Positions 49,301 to 60,196 of a DNA stretch of 64,000 nt are shown here, one piece after another; the stretch's first letter is position 1, and every line of letters starts with the position of its first letter. This DNA comes from Symbiodinium natans (taxonomy: Eukaryota > Sar > Dinophyceae > Suessiales > Symbiodiniaceae), in NCBI GenBank assembly GCA_905221605.1, contig CAJNDS010002551.1, positions 131,001-195,000 on the forward strand. The letters are read 5' to 3'. A program made the position numbers and the translations under genes. The notes under the pieces are model-generated. The model saw only the letters and a program-made list of their open reading frames with translations. It did no database searches and was not told the origin of the DNA.

Positions 49301-51665
49301 CCCAGGGTTGTACTTAGGTGTGCGTTTCCCCAAAACATAGAAGCGGGGTTTTTGATTTTCGGGGATTCGTAGTACTATTTGACACCGCGGTTTGGTCAAC
49401 ATCCATGACCTGATTTATCGCTTGTTGTGATGATTTTAGCATTTGTCATGGGCCTTTTCTTGGGGTTTTCGCTAACATGATAGTTTGTGCAGGTTTTCTT
49501 TTGGGAAAGCATTGCAGCAATTCTTTTGTTCAAGGCTTCTGTCGTGCTTGTAGAGAGGACCCCATTTCTTCGAACACCATGAATGACTACCTGAAAATTG
49601 TCAGATTACGTGTTAATCCCAAAGCCCTAAGCTAAGCCCCAGACCCTCACCAATTTAGGATAAAACCGATTTAGGGTTGCAGAGAAAGATTCCAGGGATT
49701 GGGGATGGGGGTCTGGGGAGGGCCCTTGCCCTTCAAGTTGAGGGACCAAACCCCAAACCCGCCGCCCTGAACCAAGAACCCTGAACTGCCGACCCCAGCT
49801 TAGGAACCAGGCGGTTTAGGGTTTCGGGTTAAGGGATTTTACACAAGGTGCGATGAAAACAAGGGAATTGCGCAGGCCCGAACACAGGTGAGGCACCAGG
49901 ATTTCGGGAGGAGATGAAGGACAAAAGAGATGCCCCCACCCAACCTCACCCCACCCCCCCCACCCCACCTCGGCACACTTGCAGGTATACGAGATCATCA
50001 CATGCAGCATGCGCACGTGCTTTCACACAACAGCCCCATTCACCCCTCAACTTGTACCTTCCGATAGACCCACGGGCGCCAAAACAATCCGTGTGATTGT
50101 TGTTTTGTTGCAATGAGGTCGCATGTTTGGTTGATTCTCTGAAGCTGCTTGTGACCATGTGGCAGGTGCTTGAGCCCTTGCCTGGCCACATCGATTCCGT
50201 GGAAGCTGTTGCGCTGCGCCCTTTCAAGGGTGCGTTGGCGGAGTGCACTGACGAAGCGTGAGAGTCGTGAGAGTCAGGTTCAGCAATGCGCCCCCGAAAA
50301 GCACTCTCTTGCTGGCTACTGGAAGCATGGATGGCACTGCCCGGGCCTTGACGTGCAGTGCTGTCTCGTGCTGGGTTGTTGCCTTCATTTTTGCATCGTG
50401 CCAGGTGCAGGTTTGGGATGCCAAGTCCATGGACCTCCGCTGCACCATCAAGGTGCAACCACGACATTCGCTGCTTGCTGATCCTTTTTCTTTCAGTTTG
50501 CATCCCGACCGACTCAAGTTAAACGCGGGCCATGCCAGTTTAGTACAAAGAAAGCATTCTGCCACTGCCTGTTTGTTTCACATCAACTCGCTTGTCCTGT
50601 GGGTCGCTGAGTGCTGCTCAGAGTGGACCTCTGTTCAGAGTCGAGCTTTGACCATTGTGGCGTCTATTGCATAGCAGATCGCCTTCTTTGCCGGAGCTGG
50701 TGAGTAACCTGAGTAGTCGTCGAAAAGTACCGCTTGCCTTGGCCAGCTTCAGTGAACGACATGATCATCTGGTCCTACTGAGTCATTCTCCATATTCAAC
50801 ATCAGTTCCAAGTGATATCGCCCGCGGGAACAATAAATCAGCTGTATCACTCACGCCATCCACGACATGCTGGTGCCATCAAGTCGTCAATCATTACGAA
50901 CATCCATGTGGAGAGATGTTCAGAGTGTGGAAGTGCAGTGTCGGAGCAACATGGAATGCACGTAGCTGTCGTTTTGGAGTTGGTCAGGCCTGCTGCCTGA
51001 CAAGACCGCGCCACATTCATGCAGTACCACTGTCCCGGGTAAATTATACTGAAATCAAAGATTTTTGGATTGGCCGGTGACGGGACTTGCCCATAACATG
51101 TTGCGAATAAGTTTTTCTTTGTGCGTTGAAGTCGGGTGTCAGCCTGTGTGTTACAAGCACGGAAAAACGTAGAACGATTCCCAGCAGGTGTTGCAGGCGT
51201 TGTGTTTGCGCAGGGTGAAGTTTGACTCGTTCTTCGAGCATGGCCACGTTTTGGCTGGTGGCTGTGAGAGACGTGGCAGGATCACTTCGAGAAGGGTGGC
51301 GTTGTCCTGACCTTGGAAGTGGACAGGTCAGTACTCCAGTCAACATGCACATAGCTCCAGTCCACTGCCCAGGTCAAGCTCAAGTGGCTGCCTGGGTCGT
51401 CGTTTGGCAATTGGTGGCATCCTAATTCCATTCGGCTGCTTGTTCTGGGCTTCCCATGGTATGGTTCCTCTGCGCTCGCATTTGGCCGGCAAGCATTCAC
51501 AGTACACATCCCAGCAAGAGCATTCAACATCGCAAGACACATCTCAAAGTTGCACACTTTCCAAGTGTCAGTGGGTTCAAGTCAACTCTGGTGATGGCCC
51601 GTATGAACTTCGAGATGGAGCCACCGGAGCCTGCCGGGCCTCCACCTTCACAGGTGCCTCTATGA
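46390..51665 (+). CDS. AAMP: WD40 protein of the AAMP/Sqt1 family
   Basis: The exons follow the order of plant and animal AAMP. They are an acidic leader (about 46401-46470, DDEAPDDDGGVLFSIEKS), 46861-46935 (VHEESVLSVAICPTD), 46993-47011 (MVLTGGQ), 47116-47165 (DDVAVLWSIEEKDP), about 47348-47378 (GHTDSVVEA), 47478-47527 (FSTDGAYAATGSYDGTV), about 47598-47660 (IWNSADGSLVQHLEGPSKD), 47736-47785 (EEIEWILWHPKGAEL; AAMP has DLEWMEWHPR) and 47922-47970 (AILAGSNDTMAWMWW). Then 48037-48078 (PSGKVMQIFAGHAA), 48284-48325 (VVVTGSEDHGVIV), 48600-48665 (VVTGAEDATAKVLQIETGK), 50165-50225 (EPLPGHIDSVEAVALRPF), 50305-50345 (LLLATGSMDGTA), 50403-50450 (VQVWDAKSMDLRCTIK), about 51210-51260 (HVLAGGC) and 51590-51655 (YELRDGATGACRASTFTG). 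Yeast Sqt1 is a chaperone for ribosomal protein uL16. A GA...AG intron at 47012-47115 rejoins GGQ with DDVAVLW. Confidence 0.82.
47040..47065. repeat. G homopolymer in AAMP intron
   Basis: GGGGGGCGGG followed by about 17 G, inside the inferred GA...AG intron 47012-47115. Confidence 0.85.
48740..48845. repeat. AAC/CAG/CCA-type low-complexity tract
   Basis: ACAACACCAACAACACCATC-type sequence followed by CCACCGCCACCACC and a CAG run, within the long AAMP intron 48.67-50.16 kb. Confidence 0.7.
49622..49835. repeat. degenerate telomere-like island in AAMP intron
   Basis: CCCTAAGCTAAGCCCC, ACCAATTTAGG, GATTTAGGGTTGC, ACCAAACCCCAAACCC and GGTTTAGGGTTTCGGG. Both orientations are mixed. It sits within the 1.5-kb AAMP intron. 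Confidence 0.55.
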
Positions 51666-51849
51666 AACCCTCTTTCACTGGGGAGCACGTATTGGAATCC
51701 AGATGCAAGCTAGTATAGACCTTCATTCGAGCCCGGCAGGGCATGGGGGTGAAAGCAATCCTGCCATTTGCCATTCTTGGAACGATGCCTGCCTCTCGGA
51801 GTTTCTCTTGGGAGTTCGTTCCTGAGGGTATGTCGATGCATAGCTCCAG

Positions 51850-52059
51850 AGGAGTGTGCTGGCCGTGTGGCGAGCAGAGACCAGTTTGGACTCAGTGGAA
51901 TCACTGGAGGCCCATGATGCAGAGCAAGCAGCAAGCATGGGTTTTGAGGATCGGAATCGTTCTTCCTGTTCGAAGGCGAAGCTTTCTTCTCGCCTCCGGG
52001 CTATGGAAGCCCAGCAGAAGAGTGCTGAAAGCAAGATCACCGATCTGGAGGACTTCTGA
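51850..52059 (+). CDS. coiled-coil exon, unknown gene
   Basis: An open segment encodes about 68 residues with a clear heptad end (KLSSRLRAMEAQQKSAESKI, then TDLEDF and stop at 52059). Upstream it reads RAETSLDSVESLEAHDAEQA. It could be the C-terminus of a gene starting around 51.7 kb. A 172-codon minus frame covers the same place; I judge it the shadow. Confidence 0.4.
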   Translation, partial: RSVLAVWRAETSLDSVESLEAHDAEQAASMGFEDRNRSSCSKAKLSSRLRAMEAQQKSAESKITDLEDF

Positions 52060-52289
52060 GCACTCAACGTAAGGGAGGGGCGCAATTGGACGCCGCATCG
52101 CTTCGCTGCTTCGCTGAGGCCCGAGGCTCGCAGGTTCCATTGCTGAAGGAGCGATGCAGAACCTGACAGGACAGCAGGCAGCTTCTCTCGCGTGCTGTGC
52201 AAGCAGAGAGCCGCCTTGATGCTGGGCCCTAAGGTCATCACCTTGATCGCACTTATACCTTACTTATGTTTTCAGCATGTTTAGGCGTC

Positions 52290-52325
52290 TGTGTATATCT
52301 TTTTATATACATATATATATATATG
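52290..52325. repeat. (TA)n-rich microsatellite
   Basis: TTTATATACATATATATATA-type tract, between the coiled-coil exon and the next + candidates. Confidence 0.85.
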
Positions 52326-52376
52326 TATACCTGAATCTGCATATACATACATACGATTACATATGCCTCATCTGGA

Positions 52377-52528
52377 GGTACATGCTCAACATGCAGGGCG
52401 GACGGAGAGCCCAAAAAGATACTGTGTGGATTGAGCGGGCAAGGGCCGCAGCAAGGAGTCGATTCCCGAAGAGGGGAAGTCAAGACGGGGACATGTTCCT
52501 CAACGAGGGCCTATTGGTCAAGAACTAG
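52377..52528 (+). CDS. exon candidate, unknown
   Basis: Reads KDTVWIERARAAARSRFPKR then SQDGDMFLNEGLLVKN and stop at 52528. Charged and protein-like, no motif. Confidence 0.25.
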
Positions 52529-52914
52529 GTTTATGTCCAACGCACGTCGGAGCCCCTGCTACAAAGCCAGCCAACGGGCACACTTGGACACAAGGAATTT
52601 TGAGAGCAATGGCAAGTTCTGAAGCCGATATTCCCAGATCAGAATCTGTCAATTCGCGTTTTCAGAAACCATCCTGTTTCAGAGTCTCTTGCGATCGTCT
52701 CCTTTGATCCCCACGTCTGCCTGCCTTCGCCCTTGCCAAGATCCAGACCCTCTCATAGCTTGAGTCTCGAGTTAGTTCCATATCATGCTCCTGAACCAGG
52801 AGAACCCATCCAGATTTCCCAGCGTCCCCTCACCTAAAATTTCACACACCCACATCGACCTTTTGAAGCACCCAAGTTTCCGAGTCAGCAATTGAGCATT
52901 TCCGAATCAGGATT

Positions 52915-53347
52915 TGTGTGCGATTCATCGAGCGGTCGAGTGCAGCCCATGTGAAGCCCGTGAGGCTGTGCGGGAGGAGCTGGACCGGGTTTACGCAAGT
53001 CTCCAGGCCTGGGGCGTCCTGGGAGTTGCCAAATCCAGACTCAGGATGAACAAGTGGCAACACTCGCTCTCGTGCAGCATGAGTCAGCGCTTTGTTTCCT
53101 CTGCCTTGTGTGCAGAGCTTGTGCCTTGTGACTTGTGATGTTTGCCACTGTCCTCCATGCTGGTCAGGGAAAAGATTACACCACCCGCAGCAAAACGACC
53201 ACTACAACGACTACTACCACCACCACAGAGGATCCAATCGCCCTTGCCTCATTGGTGAAGTCTTTGGCATGTTCTCTCGATGAAAGGCAGCAGGGTCCAT
53301 CGGCCTTAGGCAGACATGCGCTCTCAGCCATTCCGTGGACATCTTGA
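52915..53347 (+). CDS. unknown gene with poly-threonine stretch
   Basis: Exon 1 (about 52925-53095) encodes a helical segment: EAREAVREELDRVYASLQAW then VLGVAKSRLRMNKWQHSLS. Exon 2 (about 53140-53347) reads FATVLHAGQGKDYTTRSK, then eleven threonines encoded by mixed ACN codons, then EDPIALASLVKSLACSLDER, with a stop at 53347. The varied codons in the Thr run (ACG, ACC, ACT, ACA) suggest selection on protein rather than simple slippage. Minus reading gives poly-valine and is rejected. Function unknown. Confidence 0.38.
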
Positions 53348-53738
53348 CAGCATGCGTTGGCGCAGACAAGGTCTACAACAATTGCAGCAGGGAGGAGTAC
53401 ATAAACCTTTGCAGGCCACAGTGTTGTTGATGTGTCTGCAGAGGTTTCCCCAGTGGGGGTCATGCAGGGTTGAGGGGTTCCTCTTTGACATTCCCAGAGT
53501 TTAAGGGGTAGGGCAGTTTTGGGGCGTTTCGGGCAGCGGCGGGGGCGCAGGGGCGGGCGCTGAAGCCTCTTTAACATTCCCTAAAGACGGTCAGGGTAGC
53601 GAGGGGGTGGGTTGGGGGGGTGGGGTAGGTGGCAGGGGGCAGGTAGGGGGGTGTGTGTGGCGAGAGGGTTCTGAATTCCTTCTGCTTAATTATTTCGGAC
53701 TACTGTAGTCGAGAGAGGCCTGCAAGGTTTTCGGTGGT

Positions 53739-53963
53739 TTGTATGCATTTGTCTCCTTCCTGTTCAAGTCTACACTGTGTGGCGTTTTCGCTAGTGTTTT
53801 TGGTTGCTTCTTGATCCCCATTGTGGACTCCGGTCTCAGGCTGGCGGCTGAAGATGAGCTGGCCAAGCGAAGCAAGGACTGCGCATCAGATTCGGTATCG
53901 TTTGGGCGGCCTGGCAGCAAGCGGCCGCAAGCATTGTCGACGGCTGTGGGCTGGGTTCCTTGA
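53739..53963 (+). CDS. possible membrane-anchored small protein or exon
   Basis: A 74-codon frame begins with a hydrophobic segment able to span a membrane (FVSFLFKSTLCGVFASVFGC, then FLIPIVDSG). It continues polar (LAAEDELAKRSKDCASDSVS) and stops at 53963. No homologue recognised. Confidence 0.25.
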   Translation: MYAFVSFLFKSTLCGVFASVFGCFLIPIVDSGLRLAAEDELAKRSKDCASDSVSFGRPGSKRPQALSTAVGWVP

Positions 53964-54365
53964 TCGTGCTTCAGACCCAGGTTCTCAATCACGCTGAAGA
54001 GAGACAAGTTCATAAAGTGCATGGAGGGGGTCCGCACCTCTGCCAGTCCAGGATTAGGCAGGGATTCGTGTGTCGCTGGAGATCTCTAGTCGGAGAAAGG
54101 CGCAGGAGAGTCGTGCGCTAAGGCGATACCTGGCCTGTCCACCAAGTGTGCCGGGTGCCACCTGGCTTGCAGCAAGAAGGCACGTACTCCGCATGCCGTT
54201 TGCATGAGTTGGCGTTTGCTCCAGTGACCCATGACAATCTGAGGTTATGCAAACACTGCAGAGTATGGCATCGCGAACTGCAAAGTCAGCTGCTATCGGT
54301 TTCCCTACTTGAGTCTTTCTTCTTGTGCCCAGTACTTTACTTCGATCATGCCCTTAGGCAGATAG
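53964..54365. other. no supported gene
   Basis: One + frame (54146-54409) runs into the G tract; it has several cysteines but no recognised motif. Confidence 0.4.
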
Positions 54366-54375
54366 CGCCGTTAGC

Positions 54376-54592
54376 GGGGGGGGGGGGCGTTTGTCTTCCG
54401 GGAGTATGAGGGGGGGGGGGGGGGGGGGAGGATGAGGGGGGGGCGGGGTTGTCTTGCGGGATTATAAGGGGGGGGGGGGTTTGTCTTCCCGGAGTATTAA
54501 GGGGGGGGGGGGGGGGGGGGTGTTTTCGGAGTTACGAGGGGGGGGGTTTGTCTTCGGGGGGGGGGGTCAGTCTTCCCCCACCCCCCCCCCCA
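54376..54592. repeat. G-tract repeat with TTTGTCTTCCGGGAGTAT unit
   Basis: At least five G runs of 7-18 nt, each followed by a (T)TTGTCTTCCGGGAGTAT-like spacer (at about 54390, 54450, 54480, 54527 and 54548). The same spacer recurs at 57.93 kb and, inverted, at 58.06 kb. Confidence 0.8.
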
Positions 54593-54595
54593 GGT

Positions 54596-55074
<479 letters not shown>

Positions 55075-55230
55075 CGAAGCACTCCGGCTCAGCTGTGTCC
55101 CAGCAGCGGGACTTATAGTTGTGGAGATGTAGCATCTATGCCATGGAGCGAACCTTGCGGTGGAGTCCGGCTCCGAAACGTGACGATCACAGTCCTATAG
55201 TGCAGCGAGCCGCACTAGCGCTACTGTTGA

Positions 55231-55680
55231 CGCTCGCCAGCTGGGTGCCTTTTGGCCCCAACAAAGGGCGCATGGGTCGACTGAAAGCCTTTGCCCCTGG
55301 CTTGCCAACGCGTCAGTCTGAAGCTAGCCCCGTTGCAAGTGCGTGTTTACCAGCAGCTAGGAGTTGGCGCAACTTTTCCTGCAGTTGGTGCAAGCAAGAG
55401 GTCGATGCCGCCTGCATCCCTCCTGGGTGCGCGCCGTCAGGCCGCCCTATTGAGAGCACGCTCGTCAGCTGGGTGCCTCTTGGCCCCAACAAAGGGCGCT
55501 GTGTGCCTTTGGCCCTGGCCTGCCAACGCGGCAGTCTGGCACCATTGCAAGTGCGTGGCTACCAGCGATCAGGAGTTGGCGCAAGTTTTCCTGCAGCTAA
55601 CGCAAGCATGACGTGGCTGCCACCCGCATTCCTCCTGGGCGCGCGCCGTCAGGCCGCCCCATTGAGCGCGTAGTGCCACA
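55231..55680. repeat. tandem duplication, period about 228 nt
   Basis: Two copies, about 55231-55458 and 55459-55680. Shared words include AGCTGGGTGCC, TTGGCCCCAACAAAGGGCGC, TTGCAAGTGCGTG and GCGCGCCGTCAGGCCGCCC. Both keep an open + frame (SWVPLGPNKGR appears in each), so it may be a two-repeat protein or a non-coding satellite. Confidence 0.85.
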
Positions 55681-56219
55681 CCTCCTTATAGATAGCCGGC
55701 CCGGTCCCAAGTCCGGGGTGGGATGCCGACTGACGACTCTACTTATATTGCTACATTGTCAGGTGTCCCACAGTGTGAGGGTTCCAGCTCTTTCCGTTGG
55801 AGCTGGGGAAGGCAACTCCCTTGCCTATCAGCGACGACTTCAGGTGCCGAAGCTAAACGGAGTTCAGGTCACAGATGGGAAGCAGGGACCTACCCGCAAG
55901 TGGAACCGATGTGTCAAGAGATCCTTTATGCCAGCTTGCAATAGAGCTACTCGACATTGCCAAGCGCAGCCCTTGTGCCTGTGTACCTCCAGTTCAGATA
56001 CCCGAGGAGTGTGTAGCTGCAGATCATCGCTGCCTTGTCCCGAATGCTGAACGACTGCCGGCGGCGGCAACCTACCCTATCCTCGGATGGGATGGCCCGC
56101 ACTGGGCCCCGGCCCCACGTATGCTTCGAGATGTGGTCTGGGTTTTGACGTTACGTCCTTCCGGGTCACAGTTAGTAAGTGCGAGAAAGCTGTGTTCTGG
56201 CGATGCTCTGCGGCCAGAC

Positions 56220-56350
56220 CTTTCTTGGGTACTGAACTACACGGTCCCCAGTGTGCCCTCCAAGGGCCACTTGCAGTTCACAGGACTACAGGGCGCTGAA
56301 CGTGGTCCTCAGTGCGCCCTCTTGGGGCCACTTGAGCTGCGTTTTCTTTA
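56220..56350. repeat. left copy of a repeat flanking the CGCGGAAGG cluster
   Basis: Contains CACTTGCAGTTCACAGGACT and GTGGTCCTCAGTGCGCCCTC followed by TTGGGGCCACTT; an internal half-copy precedes it (about 56243-56270). It matches 56.83-56.92 kb. Confidence 0.75.
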
Positions 56351-56393
56351 GGCGCTCGAGCATAGGTACTTTGCAGCGGACATTATTATTGTC

Positions 56394-56790
56394 CGCGGAA
56401 GGGGTGAAGAGGTGAACAAGATTCCGCGGAAGGTCGCGGAAGGGTCCGCGGAAGGCGTGGTGTCCGCGGAAGGCTCGCGGAAAGTGCGGCGTGCTTGAAA
56501 CTTAGATATAGTGGATGCCCAACATGCCCGGCAACCGTTTCGGAGAGCGGATCTGCGCGGAAGGCCCGCGGAAGGGTTGCGGAAGCTCCGCGGAAGGCGA
56601 CGGGTCGTTTTGGAGGCCTAGAGTCCATGCCTCATCCTCATATACACATTATACACTCATTTCTGTTTCGGGCCGGGTGCGAAGGTGGAATCGCGTTTTT
56701 CCGCGGAAGGCTCGCGGAAGGCTCGCGGAAGGAACGCGGAATCCGCGGAACACGCCGCGGAAGGCCGCGGAAGGGTCCGCGGAAGGGTTA
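56394..56790. repeat. cluster of about 18 CGCGGAAGG motifs
   Basis: By eye about 18 copies of (C)CGCGGAA(GG), ten to twelve of them CCGCGGAAGG, grouped in three bursts (56394-56482, 56557-56597 and 56700-56790) at irregular 10-30 nt steps. All have the same orientation. Confidence 0.85.
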
Positions 56791-56827
56791 TAATGTCTAT
56801 CGATTCATGCTAGAGAAAAAAACACGG

Positions 56828-56920
56828 CTCACTTGCAGTTTCATAGGACTACTGGGTGCTGTGCGTGGTCCTCAGTGTGCCCTCCTGGGGCCACTGCAGT
56901 TCTCAGGACTGCACTTTGTA
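56828..56920. repeat. right copy of the flanking repeat
   Basis: CACTTGCAGTTTCATAGGAC, GTGGTCCTCAGTGTGCCCTC and CTGGGGCCACTGCAGTTC; same orientation as the copy at 56.22 kb. Confidence 0.75.
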
Positions 56921-57227
56921 CAGAGAATCACCATGATGAATGCAAGATGCCATAACAGATGGCTGTAGCGATGTCGATAGCTCTACGACCTGTTTTCATG
57001 TTTTACGTTTTCGCTTTCTACTTATCTGATTTTGCACTCTTTTGATCGAGTGAAGAGTGCACTGGTGCACCATTCTCTTGACAAGTTGAGTAGGCCGCAA
57101 GTTTGCAGCTATTCGTAGCGGAACTTGCCCATGTGGTTCTAGTGCTCTTGAAGCACCGGTGCAATGCGCTGCCACGTACCTGACGCTAAGCTGAGAGACC
57201 GGCTGCGATTGGAATGAATGAATAGTA
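56921..57227. other. no feature seen
   Basis: Unique-looking sequence between two repeat blocks. I see no gene in it. Confidence 0.5.
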
Positions 57228-57910
57228 GTAGTCGATCAAAAAGCGGGGGGGTTGGGGGGGGGGGCAGCCCCCCCCATTTGCTCAGATTGCCCTATAGTCA
57301 CACACTGTCGGTCTGCTGACATAGACTGAGTAGAGAACTGAGCATTAGTGTAAATTCCACCCCCCCGGTTCTTTTTTTCTTGTCTTCACTCCTCGAAAAT
57401 TAGAGAAGCGGAGAATTCATAGAGAATTCGAGTATAATCCAAATGACAACAAAGTCCTTTCTGACGTAATCAAAAAGCGGGGTTGGGGGGGGCGCGGCCC
57501 CCCCCATTTGAGCTGGTCCTACACTGTCGGTCTGCTGGGATAGAATGAGTAGAGAAGTAGAGAATTTGTCTAAATTCCACCCCCCTCGTTTCTTGTTTTT
57601 GTTTCTTGTATTCATTCTTCGAACATTAGAGAAGTAGAGAATTGATAGAGAATTAGAGTACAATCCAGATGACAACAAAGTCTTTCGGACGTGTCAACCC
57701 CCCCCCCCCCTATTTGCTCAGATTGCCCTATAGTCCTACACTGTCGGTTTGCTGAAATAGAATGAGTAGAGAAGTAGAGAATTCGTCTCAATTCCACCCC
57801 CCCGTTTCTTGTTTCTATTTCTTGTATTCATTCCTCGAAAATTAGAGAAGTAGAGATTTGATAGAGAATTAGAGTACAATCCAAATGAGAACAAAATCCT
57901 TTCTGACGTA
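57228..57910. repeat. three tandem copies of a roughly 225-nt unit
   Basis: Units start near 57228, 57465 and 57690, each with TGACGTA(A/G)TCAAA(A/G)AGCGG or similar, a G/C homopolymer pair, CATTTG, ACTGTCGGT(C/T)TGCTG, AATGAGTAGAGAA, ATTCCACCCCCC, TTTCTTG and TTAGAGAAG(T/C)(A/G)GAGA. The middle copy lacks the CAGATTGCCCTATAGTC words found in the other two. Confidence 0.9.
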
Positions 57911-57914
57911 GTCA

Positions 57915-58130
57915 AAGAGCGGGGGGTTATGAGGGGGGGTTTGTCTTTCGGGAGAATTGGGGGGGGGGTCAGTCCTTCAGGGAGGGGGGGGGGGGGTTAG
58001 TCCTCCAGGGAGGTTTGTAATTCCCCCCCCCCCCCCCCCCACCCACGCCCGTCCCCCCCCCCCCCCTTAATAATCCCGGAGAACTGAAGCCCCCCCCCCG
58101 TCTTATCCTCCATGGGAGACTAACCCCCCC
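57915..58130. repeat. opposed G and C tracts
   Basis: G runs with TTTGTCTTTCGGGAGAATT and GTCAGTCCTTCAGGGAGG spacers (57915-58010) face C runs (58023-58068) and inverted spacer copies (TAATAATCCCGGAGAACTGA, GGGAGACTAACCCCCC) up to 58130. The two halves could pair as a long imperfect hairpin. Confidence 0.85.
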
Positions 58131-58189
58131 ACCCCGTGCCTAACGGCGCGGTCTCCTTAGAGTAATAACCTTGCCAGTTGCCATGCCGA

Positions 58190-58461
58190 TCGCGCGGGCC
58201 AAGCTGCGACAAATGTATGCAGGGCAATGCGGAGGTGGGCTTGACGACTCTGCTTTTAAGACTTGTTGAGAGGCAAAGTTCACCTTGCTGTGGCTTTACT
58301 TTGATTCGCCCCTTCGCAAAGCAGGCATCGAAACAGTGCATGGGCTTCATGATGCCTGGCTACAACGTGCCGGACGATTGCCCAAAAGGCGGAGTGAATT
58401 TTGTGCTGTCTGAAATCATCGGAGTTGATGTCAGAGGCCCCCCGCAGATGGAGGTCGTCTG
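58190..58461 (+). CDS. exon candidate, unknown
   Basis: Best frame reads KQASKQCMGFMMPGYNVPDD then CPKGGVNFVLSEIIG. A second + frame is also protein-like (about 58200-58400, AGQCGGGLDDSAFK and WLYFDSPLRKAGIETVHGLH), so the true phase is not settled. No family recognised. Confidence 0.25.
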
Positions 58462-58889
58462 AGACCGTCAATCCCTGCCCCTTAGAATCCAGAGTCTTGA
58501 GCGCACCTTTTCGGGAGCTGAGCTCTCGCCAAGCAGCATCAGTTTGGAGCTTTGGGGTCACCGAAGCCCGTGAGCTGTCGTAACCTTCATTTGACCAAGA
58601 GCTGTGCTTCTGGGTGCCTTGCAGCCTTGGGAGCGAAAAACAATGCAGGCCCAAAGTTGGCCATTTCCGAGCAGGCGCGAGCGCTCTGCGCTGCTCGCTC
58701 TCCCATTCTTTGCCCACCGGCGCAAAGACGGGGACATGGAGAGGGACTTTGCTTCCACCTGCTTCCTGGAGTGCCAGGAGGTTCCAGCAAGGTTTCCAGC
58801 CAACGAAAAAGAGACGGGACAGGTGTAGTTCCTCACACCTCAAGCCATCTCAAGCCCTCGCCTGCATGTCTAGCTATTTCAGACCTTCC

Positions 58890-59400
58890 ATGCTTCCCAA
58901 TGCCTCCTGGTTCTTTCGTGCAGAGGTTCTGCACGTGCTCCACGGACAAGACATTGAGACTGCCACCATCTCGGTCATTCATTCACAGTCTCTCACTTGG
59001 CGGAAATGTGTTTGCTACCGAGGTTCAACGGCTTGTCTGGCGAGTGTCTCCGGACCCTACAGGCCCCCCTCGGAGTGAGTAAACTCTAAGACTGCAATGA
59101 AATGGTTCTCATTATGCCATGAGCCCACATGTCAAAAGTTATGCCACTGCCCATGTTTGCTCGCAATTCTTGCATGCCATTGCAAAAGCCAGGGTCATTC
59201 TGAGACCATCTTGGGTTTCGACTTGTCCGTGGGCGAGGTGCATTCCACTTCGAAGCAGTCGAAGTGGCCTTGCGTCGATTCCAAGCCAGGTGAATGGAAA
59301 GCCACAGCTCGTTGTGGCTTCCGCGTCTGAGGACAAGAGCAGCCGAATCTTTGTCGTGGCGCTAATCCCTCAGGCCCTGGCTAGTCACACGATGCAAGCC
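58890..59400 (+). CDS. possible WD-repeat-like exons
   Basis: A segment at about 59175-59240 reads GHSETILGFDLSVGEVHST, and another at about 59283-59350 reads KPQLVVASASEDKSSRIF. Together they resemble one WD40 blade (GH, then the hydrophobic-A-S-x-S-x-D core). Upstream, about 58920-58975, is open in more than one frame. This is a weak call based on two fragments; no gene name is justified. Confidence 0.25.
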
Positions 59401-59586
59401 GGGTGTTCCTGCTTTGTCTGTTCCACCGGAATGCAACAAGGTTGTGGACGGCTGGTGCTGAGGCCTCGCCAACAATGTGCCATTCGAAGTATGCGCCAAT
59501 GTCATCCGTGGTGACCCCTGCCATGAGGTTGGCACAAGCGTAATGTGAAGAGCTCGGCATGATTCGATCGCTTCCAGCGTTAAGTC

Positions 59587-59919
59587 TTGATCAAATCAAA
59601 GCAATTCCCGGCATCGCATCCAAGTCGACTCGCATGGACGGCCAAGGAGCCCCACAGGTGGCTACAACTCGTTTGGCCTGCCAAATGCTCGGAAGACTCC
59701 CCCATCTACGGAAAAGCTTTCCACATTGGGGTTTCATCTGCATCATGGGCCGTGTACAGGATCTTCAATTTTGTGCCCCGCGTAGGGGGCTTTATTACAG
59801 TTGATACCGCTAACAACGGGCCATACTGGACACTCGACCCCCAGTCTCCACCCCTCATCGAGGCCAACTGCTGCATACGGCTTGCCTTCGCCAGCGTTGC
59901 AGGTACCTCCGGCGGGTAA
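59587..59919 (+). CDS. exon candidate, unknown
   Basis: A 110-codon frame has a protein-like second half: YGKAFHIGVSSASWAVYRIF, then FVPRVGGFITVDTANNGPYW and TLDPQSPPLIEANCCIRLAF. No domain recognised. It could continue the gene above. Confidence 0.3.
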   Translation: MIKSKQFPASHPSRLAWTAKEPHRWLQLVWPAKCSEDSPIYGKAFHIGVSSASWAVYRIFNFVPRVGGFITVDTANNGPYWTLDPQSPPLIEANCCIRLAFASVAGTSGG

Positions 59920-60196
59920 ACATTGTTCGTCCAGATTCCAGTAGGATTAATGGTATATAAAAGTAGTTGGCTATCCTGATTTTTGATAACCAGGTTCGTA
60001 GAGCAACCAGATAAGCAACAGGTGGGACCAGCATCGGGCTTTCAAACCCCGGGTCAAACCCAAAATGTGAAGGACCCTACCAAATCCATGTTCCTTGCGG
60101 CCATTGCGAGCGCATGCGAGCACTCCTAAGCTCCATTGAGCTCCCCAAAGTTCAACATCCAACAGCGACACACATCTTGCATGAAAGATAAAAGCC

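Noticed and set aside
51723-52241. 172-codon minus frame
   Set aside because: It is opposite a + coiled-coil exon with better heptad pattern.
58280-58843. 187-codon minus frame
   Set aside because: No domain, overlaps + candidates; kept out for lack of support.
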